Source: Sinorhizobium americanum (GTDB taxonomy: Bacteria; Pseudomonadota; Alphaproteobacteria; Rhizobiales; Rhizobiaceae). From it: a stretch of DNA of 64,000 bases. The stretch is taken from the NCBI RefSeq assembly GCF_001651855.1, contig NZ_LNQC01000074.1:1-64000 (forward strand), in the 5' to 3' direction. This document shows, piece after piece, positions 35,827 through 43,341 of this stretch; positions within the stretch are counted from its first letter, which is position 1; every line of letters starts with the position of its first letter. The notes beneath the pieces are model-generated. The model saw only the letters and a list, made by a program, of their open reading frames with translations, did not search any database and had not been told where the DNA came from. Made by a program: the position numbers and the translations under genes.

Positions 35827-36825
35827 TCAGAGGGCCGCCTTGACCTTCTCAGCGACCTCTGGCGAGACCCACTTGGTCCAGATGTCCGGGTTCTCTTCGA
35901 GGAAGTGCTTGGCACCTTCCTCGCCGCTTGCCTGGTTGTCCGTCATCCATGCCATCAGCTTGTTGACGGTGTCGTTCTGCCAGGAGCGGGCCTTGAGGTA
36001 ATCCATCACTGGGCCGGCGCGATCGGCAAATTCCTTCGTTACGAGCGTCTGGACCTTGTCCTTCGGCCAGTCGTTCTTCTTCGGATCCGGGCAATCGGCG
36101 ACCGTGTTGCAGCGCTTCCACTCGGCCGGATCGGCCGGTACGCCGTGCTCAAGCTTCACCATCTCGTATTTGCCGAGAAGCGCCGTCGGGGCCCAATAGT
36201 AGCCGACCCACCCCTGCTTGCGCTCATATGCCTTGGCGATCGAGCCGTCGAGGCCGGCGGCGGAGCCGGTGTCGACGAGCGTGAAGCCGGCTGCCTCGGC
36301 GCCATAGGCCTTGTAGAGCTGCGTCGTCACCACCGTGCCGCCCCAGCCCTGCGGACCGTTGAACACAGCGCCCTTGCTCGGGTCTTCCGGATCGGGGAAC
36401 AGTTCCTTGTGCTTCAGCACGTCGTCGATCGTCTTGATGTCGGGATTTGCGTCGACGATGTACTTGGGAACCCACCAGCCCTGAACGCCGCCGTCCGACA
36501 GAGAGAGCGTCGTGCCGACGATCTTGCCTTCCTCAAGACCGCGATTGACGACGTCCGGCAGCAGGTCGACCCAGCCTTCCGGAGCGATGTCCGGCTCGCC
36601 CTTTTCGATCATCGACGTGATCGTCGGCACGGTGTCGCCAACGACCAGTTCGGCGCTGCAGCCATAACCTTCCGTCAGGATGATCTTGTCCACGTTCGCC
36701 AGCACTTCGGCGCTCTGCCAGTTCATGTTGGCGATCGTCACATCGCCGCATTCCTGCGCCGATGCGGCGCTGCCAAGTCCGAAGAGGCCAACGGCCAGAC
36801 ACGTCGTTGCAAGTAGCTTTTTCAT
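35827..36825 (-). CDS. betaine/choline/proline-type ABC substrate-binding protein
   Basis: This encodes 332 aa. A signal peptide ends LGSAASAQ. The mature protein is of the OpuAC/ProX type, with aromatic residues suited to quaternary amine binding (ANMNWQSAEV, GWVDLLPD, VQGWWVPKY, GWVGYYWAP). It is longer than ChoX-type receptors and has an insert with a Cys pair (RCNTVADCPDPKK). The ATG at 36823-36825 follows GAGGGAAACG, and an upstream in-frame extension is rejected. It is the first gene of a two-gene unit with the permease. The ligand is unproven. Confidence 0.9.
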   Translation of the reverse strand: MKKLLATTCLAVGLFGLGSAASAQECGDVTIANMNWQSAEVLANVDKIILTEGYGCSAELVVGDTVPTITSMIEKGEPDIAPEGWVDLLPDVVNRGLEEGKIVGTTLSLSDGGVQGWWVPKYIVDANPDIKTIDDVLKHKELFPDPEDPSKGAVFNGPQGWGGTVVTTQLYKAYGAEAAGFTLVDTGSAAGLDGSIAKAYERKQGWVGYYWAPTALLGKYEMVKLEHGVPADPAEWKRCNTVADCPDPKKNDWPKDKVQTLVTKEFADRAGPVMDYLKARSWQNDTVNKLMAWMTDNQASGEEGAKHFLEENPDIWTKWVSPEVAEKVKAAL

Positions 36826-37247
36826 CTCGTTTCCCTCTGTTCTGACGGTGCACCCGTGACGAACTGCCAGCCTCACCGCGGCAGCGGACAGCGATTGGAC
36901 CAGACCCTCCTTCCGGACCGGGACCGAATGGATGGTCTTCGTCGCCAGCGATCCAAAACTCCCGATCGATGGCGCATGTTATTGCTATCGAGTCTCTCGG
37001 ACAAAGGCTTGCCCATTTGCGTCAGCGAGAGCGTTCATTGTCTTTTTTCATAAAGATAAACAGTTGAAGGCCTCGCCGGCAAAAATTTCATGTGCTGCCG
37101 ACGCGCCGAGGCGTGCGGAAGCGCCGGGAAATTCTCCTCGGACGCGCGCCTTGGCCGTTGAGGGGCAGTGCGGCAGCCTGCCGAGCTCAATTGGGATCGC
37201 CGGCCCATCGCAGCATCCCTGAGGCCATACCGCTGCTCTTCCGACTA
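36826..37247. other. intergenic region upstream of the ABC receptor gene
   Basis: This 422-base spacer has no supported gene and should hold the promoter of the ABC unit. An AT-rich patch near 37025-37065 is the likeliest promoter location. I see no clear operator. Confidence 0.4.
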
Positions 37248-38912
37248 TCACATATTCGGATAGACCGGTCCCTCTCCGCCTTGTGGCGGCACCCAGTTGA
37301 TGTTCTGGTTCGGGTCCTTGATGTCGCAGGTCTTGCAGTGCACGCAGTTCTGGGCGTTGATGACGAAGGTCGGTTTTCCGTCCTTCTCCACCCACTCGTA
37401 GACGCCTGCCGGACAGTAGCGGCTCGACGGACCGGCATAGACGTCGTATTCCGAACGCTTCTGCAGTCCCATGTCCTTGACCTGCAGATGGATCGGCTGG
37501 TCTTCCTCGTGATTCGTGTTCGACAGGAACACCGAGGAGAGCCGGTCGAAGGTGAGCACGCCGTCCGGCTTCGGGTAGTCGATCTTCTGGTGTTTTGCCG
37601 CCGGCTCGAGGCTCTGCGCATCGGTCTTACCGTGCTTCAGGGTGCCGAAGAAGGAAAAGCCGAACAGCGTATTCGTCCACATGTCGAGGCCGCCGAGCGC
37701 CACGCCCACAGCCGTGCCGAACTTCGACCAGAGCGGCTTGACGTTCCTCACCTTCTTCAGGTCCTGGCCGATGGCGCTGTCGCGCCAGCCGCGCTCGATC
37801 TCGATCGGCTCGTCATTGGCGCGGCCGCTGGCGATCGCATCCGCCAGCTTCTCGGCGGCAAGGATGCCCGACAGCACGGCGTTGTGGCTGCCCTTGATGC
37901 GCGGCACGTTGACGAAGCCGGCCGAGCAGCCGATCAGCGCCCCGCCGGGGAAGGAGAGCTTCGGCACCGACTGGTAGCCGCCCTCGGTGATGGCGCGAGC
38001 GCCATAGGAGAGCCGCTTGCCGCCCTCGAAGGTGCCGCGGATCGCCGGATGCGTCTTGAAGCGCTGGAATTCCTCGAACGGGTAGAGATAAGGATTCTTG
38101 TAGTTCAGGTGCACGACGAAGCCGACGGCGACGAGATTGTCCTCCAGGTGGTAGAGGAAGGAGCCGCCGCCGGTCTTCATGCCAAGCGGCCAGCCGAAGG
38201 AATGCTGCACCAAGCCGGGCTTATGGTTCTCCGGCTTCACCTCCCAGAGCTCTTTCAGGCCGATGCCGAATTTCGGCACGTCGCGGCCCGCGTCGAGCTT
38301 GTACTTGGCGATCAGCTGCTTGGCGAGCGAACCGCGCACGCCCTCGCCGATCAGCGTGTATTTGCCGAGCAGCGCCATGCCGCGGGCGAAGTTCGGGCCC
38401 GGCTCGCCGGAGCGTTCGATGCCCATGTCGCCGGTGGCAACGCCGATCACCGCGCCTTCGTCGTTGTAGAGCACCTCGGTCGCGGCAAAGCCCGGATAGA
38501 TCTCGACGCCGAGCGCCTCGGCATGCGTCGCCAGCCAGCGACAGACATTGCCGAGCGAGACGACATAGTTGCCGTGATTGTTCATCAGCGGCGGCATCAG
38601 GAAATTGGGCAGGCGGATCGACCCGGCCGGGCCCAGGAAGAGGAACTGGTCGTCCTTGACCTCCGTCTTGAACGGATGGTCCGACTCGTCGCGCCAGCCG
38701 GGCAGCAGCCGGTCGATGCCGATCGGATCGACGACGGCGCCCGAAAGGATATGCGCACCCACTTCGGCGCCCTTTTCCAGAACGACGACCGAAAGCTCCG
38801 GATTGACCTGCTTCAGCCGGATCGCCGCGGCAAGCCCGGCCGGACCGGCGCCGACGATCACCACGTCGAATTCCATGCTCTCGCGCTCGGGGAGGTCTTG
38901 TGGCTCGTTCAT
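37248..38912 (-). CDS. electron-transfer flavoprotein-ubiquinone oxidoreductase
   Basis: This encodes 554 aa, full length. ETF-QO is a membrane-associated FAD and [4Fe-4S] enzyme that passes electrons from ETF to ubiquinone, linking acyl-CoA and amino-acid dehydrogenases to respiration. The FAD motif is VVIVGAGPAGLAAAIRL near residue 17. The Fe-S cysteines are near the C-terminus (RYCPAGVYEW, then NCVHCKTCDIKDP). The start at 38912 is consistent with homologues. The upstream spacer holds a palindrome (39071-39086) resembling LiuR-type operators, which suggests control with branched-chain amino acid or fatty-acid breakdown. Confidence 0.95.
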   Translation of the reverse strand: MNEPQDLPERESMEFDVVIVGAGPAGLAAAIRLKQVNPELSVVVLEKGAEVGAHILSGAVVDPIGIDRLLPGWRDESDHPFKTEVKDDQFLFLGPAGSIRLPNFLMPPLMNNHGNYVVSLGNVCRWLATHAEALGVEIYPGFAATEVLYNDEGAVIGVATGDMGIERSGEPGPNFARGMALLGKYTLIGEGVRGSLAKQLIAKYKLDAGRDVPKFGIGLKELWEVKPENHKPGLVQHSFGWPLGMKTGGGSFLYHLEDNLVAVGFVVHLNYKNPYLYPFEEFQRFKTHPAIRGTFEGGKRLSYGARAITEGGYQSVPKLSFPGGALIGCSAGFVNVPRIKGSHNAVLSGILAAEKLADAIASGRANDEPIEIERGWRDSAIGQDLKKVRNVKPLWSKFGTAVGVALGGLDMWTNTLFGFSFFGTLKHGKTDAQSLEPAAKHQKIDYPKPDGVLTFDRLSSVFLSNTNHEEDQPIHLQVKDMGLQKRSEYDVYAGPSSRYCPAGVYEWVEKDGKPTFVINAQNCVHCKTCDIKDPNQNINWVPPQGGEGPVYPNM

Positions 38913-39070
38913 TGTCGCGTTCTCCAGTCTTGCCGTTCTCCGCCGGCTCCGTCCCAGTCAAATCATCCCGTCATGACAAATGCCGCAAACCTTGTCGAGC
39001 CGGGATGCGACAGACTGTCTCTGCATTTGCGCATGAGTTCATGAGTTTAGCACGGTTCTACTATATTACT

Positions 39071-39086
39071 TTTACGTAAACGTAAA
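39071..39086. promoter_or_regulatory. candidate MerR/LiuR-type operator
   Basis: TTTACGTAAACGTAAA is a near-perfect palindrome in the ETF-QO/Hsp70-like divergent spacer. As I recall, LiuR-type MerR regulators of branched-chain amino acid breakdown use TTTACG-CGTAAA-like sites, and ETF genes are known members of such regulons. Confidence 0.5.
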
Positions 39087-39176
39087 CAAATCTTCAGCGA
39101 AACAGCCGCTGCCAGCTTGATTTTGCAGTGCCCGCATGCAACGAGGCCGGCCCCTCTATGTCGCAAGGAGACAGCC

Positions 39177-40463
39177 ATGGCCTCGGCCCTCGGCCTCGAT
39201 TTCGGAACGACCAACTCCGTCCTGGCCCTGGCGCAGGGTGCCTCGACGCGCTCTCTTTTTGTCGAAAGCCCCGCCGGGAGGTTCGACACCACACGGACCG
39301 CCCTCTCCTTCCTGAAGCACGGCCAAGGATCCATGAAAGTCGAAGCGGGACAGGCCGCGATCCGCGAATTCATCGACAATCCCGGTGAATGCCGTTTCCT
39401 CCAGTCGATCAAGACCTTTGCCGCCAGCGCGCTTTTTCAAGGCACACTCGTTTTCGCCAAGCGCCAGGAGTTCGAGGACCTGATGTACAGCTTCCTGGCC
39501 CGGCTCAGGGACTATGCCGGCGACGACTGGAATGGCGCGTTGCGGCGCCTCGTCGTCGGACGTCCGGTGCAGTTTGCCGGTGCGAGTCCGGATGAGAAGC
39601 TGGCGATCGAACGGTATGGCCGCGCGCTCGCGCGCTTCGATTTTCCGGAAATCCATTACGTCTATGAACCGGTGGCGGCCGCCTTCTACTTCGCCCGCAA
39701 GCTGGAGCGCGATGCGACGGTGCTCGTCGCAGACTTCGGCGGCGGGACGACGGACTATTCGATCATCCGTTTCGCAAGCCGCGGCGGACGGCTGAGCGCC
39801 ACGCCGGTCGGACATTCCGGCGTCGGCGTTGCCGGCGATCACTTCGATTTCCGCATCATTGACAACATCGTCGCGCCGCTGATCGGAAAGGGGAGTCTGT
39901 TCAAGAGCTTCGACAAGCTGCTTGAAGTCCCGTCGAGCTATTACGCCAATTTCGGCCGCTGGAACCAGTTGTCGATCTTCAAAACGCTCAGGGACTTTGC
40001 GGAGCTGAAGAAGCTCGTCCGCACAAGCCTCGAGCCGGAGAAACTGGAGGCATTCGTCGATCTGATCGAGCATGACGAAGGCTACCCGCTCTATCAGGCG
40101 GTCTCGGCCACCAAAATGCGACTGTCGCAAGAGGAGGAAACCGAATTCTTCTTCGCGCCGCTGGGCGAGCGCTCGCGAAGAATCGTTCGGCGCAAGGATT
40201 TCGAGGCCTGGATTGCCCCCGACCTCGCCCGCATCGAAGCGGCCCTCGACGAGGTACTGGCAACGACGGCGACTGCGCCGGCCGACATCGACAGGATCTT
40301 TCTGACCGGTGGCACCTCCTTCGTGCCGGCCGTTCGCCGCCTTTTCGACGATCGCTTCGGCCGCGAGCGAATTGAAAGCGGCGGCGAGCTCCTGTCGATC
40401 GCCCACGGGCTTGCGCTGATCGGCGAGCGGGAGGACATCACGGCCTGGACGATAGCCGCGTAA
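39177..40463 (+). CDS. Hsp70-family actin-like ATPase (YegD-like)
   Basis: This encodes 428 aa. It is an Hsp70/actin-fold ATPase domain without the C-terminal substrate-binding domain of DnaK, as in YegD. The phosphate loops are GLDFGTTNS (residues 5-13) and VADFGGGTTDYSI, and the later adenosine motif is FLTGGTSFVPAVRRLF. The chaperone role is unproven. The ATG at 39177 has an AAGGAGAC ribosome site, and upstream in-frame residues are not used. The uracil-DNA glycosylase gene follows after about 50 bases on the same strand, possibly co-transcribed. Confidence 0.92.
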   Translation: MASALGLDFGTTNSVLALAQGASTRSLFVESPAGRFDTTRTALSFLKHGQGSMKVEAGQAAIREFIDNPGECRFLQSIKTFAASALFQGTLVFAKRQEFEDLMYSFLARLRDYAGDDWNGALRRLVVGRPVQFAGASPDEKLAIERYGRALARFDFPEIHYVYEPVAAAFYFARKLERDATVLVADFGGGTTDYSIIRFASRGGRLSATPVGHSGVGVAGDHFDFRIIDNIVAPLIGKGSLFKSFDKLLEVPSSYYANFGRWNQLSIFKTLRDFAELKKLVRTSLEPEKLEAFVDLIEHDEGYPLYQAVSATKMRLSQEEETEFFFAPLGERSRRIVRRKDFEAWIAPDLARIEAALDEVLATTATAPADIDRIFLTGGTSFVPAVRRLFDDRFGRERIESGGELLSIAHGLALIGEREDITAWTIAA

Positions 40464-40512
40464 ATATCCTCCGGATGCTGGACCACAGTCGCCGATCTGC
40501 TAAGTTCCGCCG

Positions 40513-41397
40513 ATGATTTCGGCCAACGACCTTTCCCCTTCGGAACTCGCCGCACTTCTTGCTTTCCATGCGGAGGCGGGCGTCGAGTGGCTGCTCGAAG
40601 ACGCGCCCGTTGACCGGCTGGCGGAGTTCGAGGCGCTGAAGGCCAAGCGCGCCGACGCGCGAGCTGCGCCGCAAACTCGGCAGCGTGAAGCGTCCGAAGC
40701 GCAAAGAGGCCGGGGGCAGCCGGCGACGCCCGGCAGGGCCCTGGCTACTCCTCCGAGCGGCCCGGCAAGCGTTCCGCCGACGGTCGCGATCCCCGACGAG
40801 CAGGCGGTCAGCGAGGCGCGCTTCGCCGCCGAAAGCGCGCGATCGCTTGCCGAGCTGCGCACGGCGATGGAGTCCTTCACCGGCTGCAATCTCAAGAACA
40901 GCGCCCGAAACCTCGTTTTCGCCGACGGCAACTCCGCATCAGGCATCATGGTCATCGGGCCGATGCCCTATGCGGACGACGACCGGGACGCCAAGCCATT
41001 TTCCGGCAAGCACGGTGATATGCTCGAGCGGATGCTTTCCGGTATCGGCCTGTCACGGACCGAGGTTCTGCTCAGCAACGTGGTGCCCTGGCGGCCGCCC
41101 GGCAACCGCGTGCCGAGCGGTCGGGAGGCCGACATCTGCCGCCCCTTCATCGAACGACAGATTGCGCTCGCCGAGCCGAGGCATTTGCTTCTCCTCGGCA
41201 ATTTCACGTCCCGCTTCTTCTTCGGGACCAACGAGACGATCCATCAGACGAGGGGGCAATGGCGCGAGCTTTCCGCAGGCGGCCACCTTGTTCCGGCGCT
41301 GGCTACACTGCATCCGCAGGATCTCATCACCGCGCCGGTCAACAAGCGTTTCGCCTGGCTGGACCTCTTGTCCTTCAAGGCGCGGATCATGGGCTGA
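40513..41397 (+). CDS. uracil-DNA glycosylase family 4-like protein lacking Fe-S cysteines
   Basis: This encodes 294 aa. The C-terminal 170 residues align in pattern with family 4 uracil-DNA glycosylases: IMVIGPMPYADDDRDAKPFS, then VVPWRPPGNRVPS, and TLHPQDLI near the end. A Pro/Ala-rich linker (about 50-95) follows a short N-terminal helical part. Only two cysteines exist (C125 and C209). The second cysteine of the first pair is Lys, and the cysteine of KCRPP is Trp. The usual GEAPG is GPMPY. A [4Fe-4S] cluster is therefore unlikely, and activity needs testing. The start at 40513 fits the downstream domain. Confidence 0.82.
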   Translation: MISANDLSPSELAALLAFHAEAGVEWLLEDAPVDRLAEFEALKAKRADARAAPQTRQREASEAQRGRGQPATPGRALATPPSGPASVPPTVAIPDEQAVSEARFAAESARSLAELRTAMESFTGCNLKNSARNLVFADGNSASGIMVIGPMPYADDDRDAKPFSGKHGDMLERMLSGIGLSRTEVLLSNVVPWRPPGNRVPSGREADICRPFIERQIALAEPRHLLLLGNFTSRFFFGTNETIHQTRGQWRELSAGGHLVPALATLHPQDLITAPVNKRFAWLDLLSFKARIMG

Positions 41398-41474
41398 CCG
41401 GCCGCGCCCGACAGGTGAAGGAAATATGAACAAAGCCATGCAATTTGCGCATGTCAGCGCCGCGTTTTAATGCG

Positions 41475-41502
41475 TTGCAAAGTCGATGCTGCATCGCAAT
41501 AT
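41475..41502 (+). promoter_or_regulatory. candidate sigma-70 promoter for the 59-aa ORF
   Basis: TTGCAA (41475-41480) and CAATAT (41497-41502) are spaced 16 bases apart. The start point would be near 41509, giving a 28-nt leader with AAGGAA before the ATG. Confidence 0.4.
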
Positions 41503-41537
41503 GAAAGCACGGGAGGAATGGATTAAGGAACTGAACC

Positions 41538-41717
41538 ATGACTGCCCGTTTTCGCCCGATCCACAGCAGCTTCGAGACGCTCCGTCAGGCCCGCGTCGCT
41601 GTGCGGTCGCCGTATAATAGCTTCGGCAAAGTTGCCAACGAGCAGATGACGGCAATCGGCCTGGCGCGTACGACGCGTCACCCGGCACAGATCTACGCCG
41701 ATTTCATTCAGCGCTGA
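41538..41717 (+). CDS. small protein, unknown (59 aa)
   Basis: MTARFRPIHSSFETLRQARV... ends HPAQIYADFIQR. The ATG at 41538 has a good TTAAGGAAC ribosome site and its own candidate promoter. The protein is basic and mostly helical, with no membrane segment and no recognised family. A second small ORF of similar style follows after 50 bases. It lies between the glycosylase gene and a convergent EamA gene. Confidence 0.6.
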   Translation: MTARFRPIHSSFETLRQARVAVRSPYNSFGKVANEQMTAIGLARTTRHPAQIYADFIQR

Positions 41718-41767
41718 CTGATCACGCGCGGCGCCGTCCGCCGCTCGCCTCAACGATCATCACCACC

Positions 41768-41908
41768 ATGTCTATCCGCAGCCTGCTCGACACGTTTTCG
41801 GATATCGGCACCGCCGTGCGTGCCTCGCGCGAATTCAGCAGGCTCAGCACGATTAAAGACAGCCGCCGCGCGCACCGTGTGGCCGTGAGCCCGTTGCTGC
41901 CCAGCTGA
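41768..41908 (+). CDS. small protein, unknown (46 aa)
   Basis: MSIRSLLDTFSDIGTAVRAS... is an Arg-rich 46-aa ORF. The ribosome site is weak. The start IRSLLDTF-AVRAS loosely resembles IHSSFETL-AVRSP of the preceding 59-aa ORF, so they may be related. No family is recognised. It could be a chance ORF. Confidence 0.4.
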   Translation: MSIRSLLDTFSDIGTAVRASREFSRLSTIKDSRRAHRVAVSPLLPS

Positions 41909-42023
41909 TCCCCTCGCCTTCTCTATCGCGACCGACAGAGCGGCGCCTCGGAGCATCGGCAAAATCGACTTCCAGCGATTACCGTCGGCCCTCTTGTCGC
42001 AGCGGCAGGAGCAATGGCCATGT

Positions 42024-42962
42024 TCAGCCCTGTGGCGTGACGTGTTTGCGCGCTCCCTTCCGCTCAAGCCCCAGCCGGTGTTCGCGGAAGATGATGAAGA
42101 TCCCGGCGCCGACGACGATCACCGTGCCGGCCAGCATGGCCGCCGTCGGAATGTCGCCGAAAAGAAAATAGCCGATGACGATGCCGAGAACGATCGAGGT
42201 GTATTCGAAGGGCGCGATCGTCGACATGTCGGCGTGGCGGTAGCTCTCCGTCAACAGGATCTGGGCAACGCCACCGCAGAACCCGGCGAGCATCAGCAGC
42301 AGGAAGGACGTCCACGATATCGACGGCCAGCCGAAGGGAAGTGTCGCCAGGGAAAACACCGCCGCGGAGAACGAAAAGTAAAGAACGATCGTATGCGTAC
42401 GCTCGGTCTGCACCAGCCTGCGCACAAGCACCATCGCGACCGCTCCGAGCGTCGCCGAAAGCAGCACGGCGACGGCCCCCAAGGCCTTCGACGAACCGAA
42501 TCCTCCTTCATCGAACAAAGTCAGGTTCGGCCAGGTGATGATCAGCACGCCGATAAGGCCGATGACCACCGCGGACCAGCGATAGAGCCGGACGATCTCG
42601 CCGAGAAACAGGGCCGCGAAAGCAACCGCAAGCAGCGGCATCGCGTAGCCGATCGCGATCGCCTCGGGCAGCGGCAGGTGCACGAGCCCGTAAAAGCCGC
42701 AACTCATCGACAGAATGCCGACGAAGCCGCGCACCACATGCCCCAACACATTGTCTGTCCGGAAGGCGTCGCGCACCTGGCCGCGACAGGCCAGGAAACC
42801 AAGAATCGGCACCATGGCGAAGGCGGATCGATAGAAGGTGATCTGGCCCGTGGCGATGCCGCTGCCGGCCGCCTTGATGCAGGTGGCCATACAAACGAAG
42901 ATGATGACGGACAGGACCTTGAGCAGAATCCCCTTCATGGGGTTGTGAATTTCAGCATCCAT
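42024..42962 (-). CDS. EamA/DMT family transporter
   Basis: This encodes 312 aa with ten membrane helices in two EamA repeats (KVLSVIIFVCMATCIKAAGS; later GLIGVLIITWP and AMLAGTVIVVGAGIFIIF). The substrate is unknown. The ATG at 42960-42962 is chosen as the first plausible start. Neither it nor the internal ATG at 42936-42938 has a clear ribosome site. It is not paired with a regulator, unlike the other EamA gene in this window. It converges on the small ORFs upstream. Confidence 0.87.
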   Translation of the reverse strand: MDAEIHNPMKGILLKVLSVIIFVCMATCIKAAGSGIATGQITFYRSAFAMVPILGFLACRGQVRDAFRTDNVLGHVVRGFVGILSMSCGFYGLVHLPLPEAIAIGYAMPLLAVAFAALFLGEIVRLYRWSAVVIGLIGVLIITWPNLTLFDEGGFGSSKALGAVAVLLSATLGAVAMVLVRRLVQTERTHTIVLYFSFSAAVFSLATLPFGWPSISWTSFLLLMLAGFCGGVAQILLTESYRHADMSTIAPFEYTSIVLGIVIGYFLFGDIPTAAMLAGTVIVVGAGIFIIFREHRLGLERKGARKHVTPQG

Positions 42963-43341
42963 GGAGGGACGTTTCGAGATGTCACCGGCGAGCCGGGCGG
43001 GAAGGACGGACACGGCGCAGACCGCGGGAGGAAGGCACCACTCTAGCTGCACGGCGCGGCATGTTGGATCAATTTTGTTGATGGGCGCGGCATTTTCGTG
43101 ATGGCTTTTCCCTTTTGCCCTGTTTTCATCGCTATGCTTTAGCGATCGCGAAAAAATCTTGTAGGATTTAGTTCTTGTTAGTGCCGTTTCGTTAAACCTG
43201 CGATCGGGGCGGTGAAAATCAAATGTGTTTGCTTCCGAAGTGCGGTCGACGGCATTGCAAGCACAAAATCTCGCCTCTTGGCCTTTTCACCATCACAGGC
43301 GCCCTCTAACTTAGGAACGGAAGGCGCAAGCGGGACTGACC
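42963..43341. other. divergent intergenic region, EamA and pepN
   Basis: This 379-base spacer has no supported gene. It shows a 9-bp direct repeat GCGCGGCAT (43054-43062 and 43085-43093) and a small stem CGCTA-TGCT-TAGCG near 43135. It presumably holds both promoters. Confidence 0.4.

Noticed and set aside
41426-41470. 14-codon ORF after the glycosylase gene (MNKAMQFAHVSAAF)
   Set aside because: Too short to support, despite an AAGGAA upstream; it could be a leader peptide but nothing decides.
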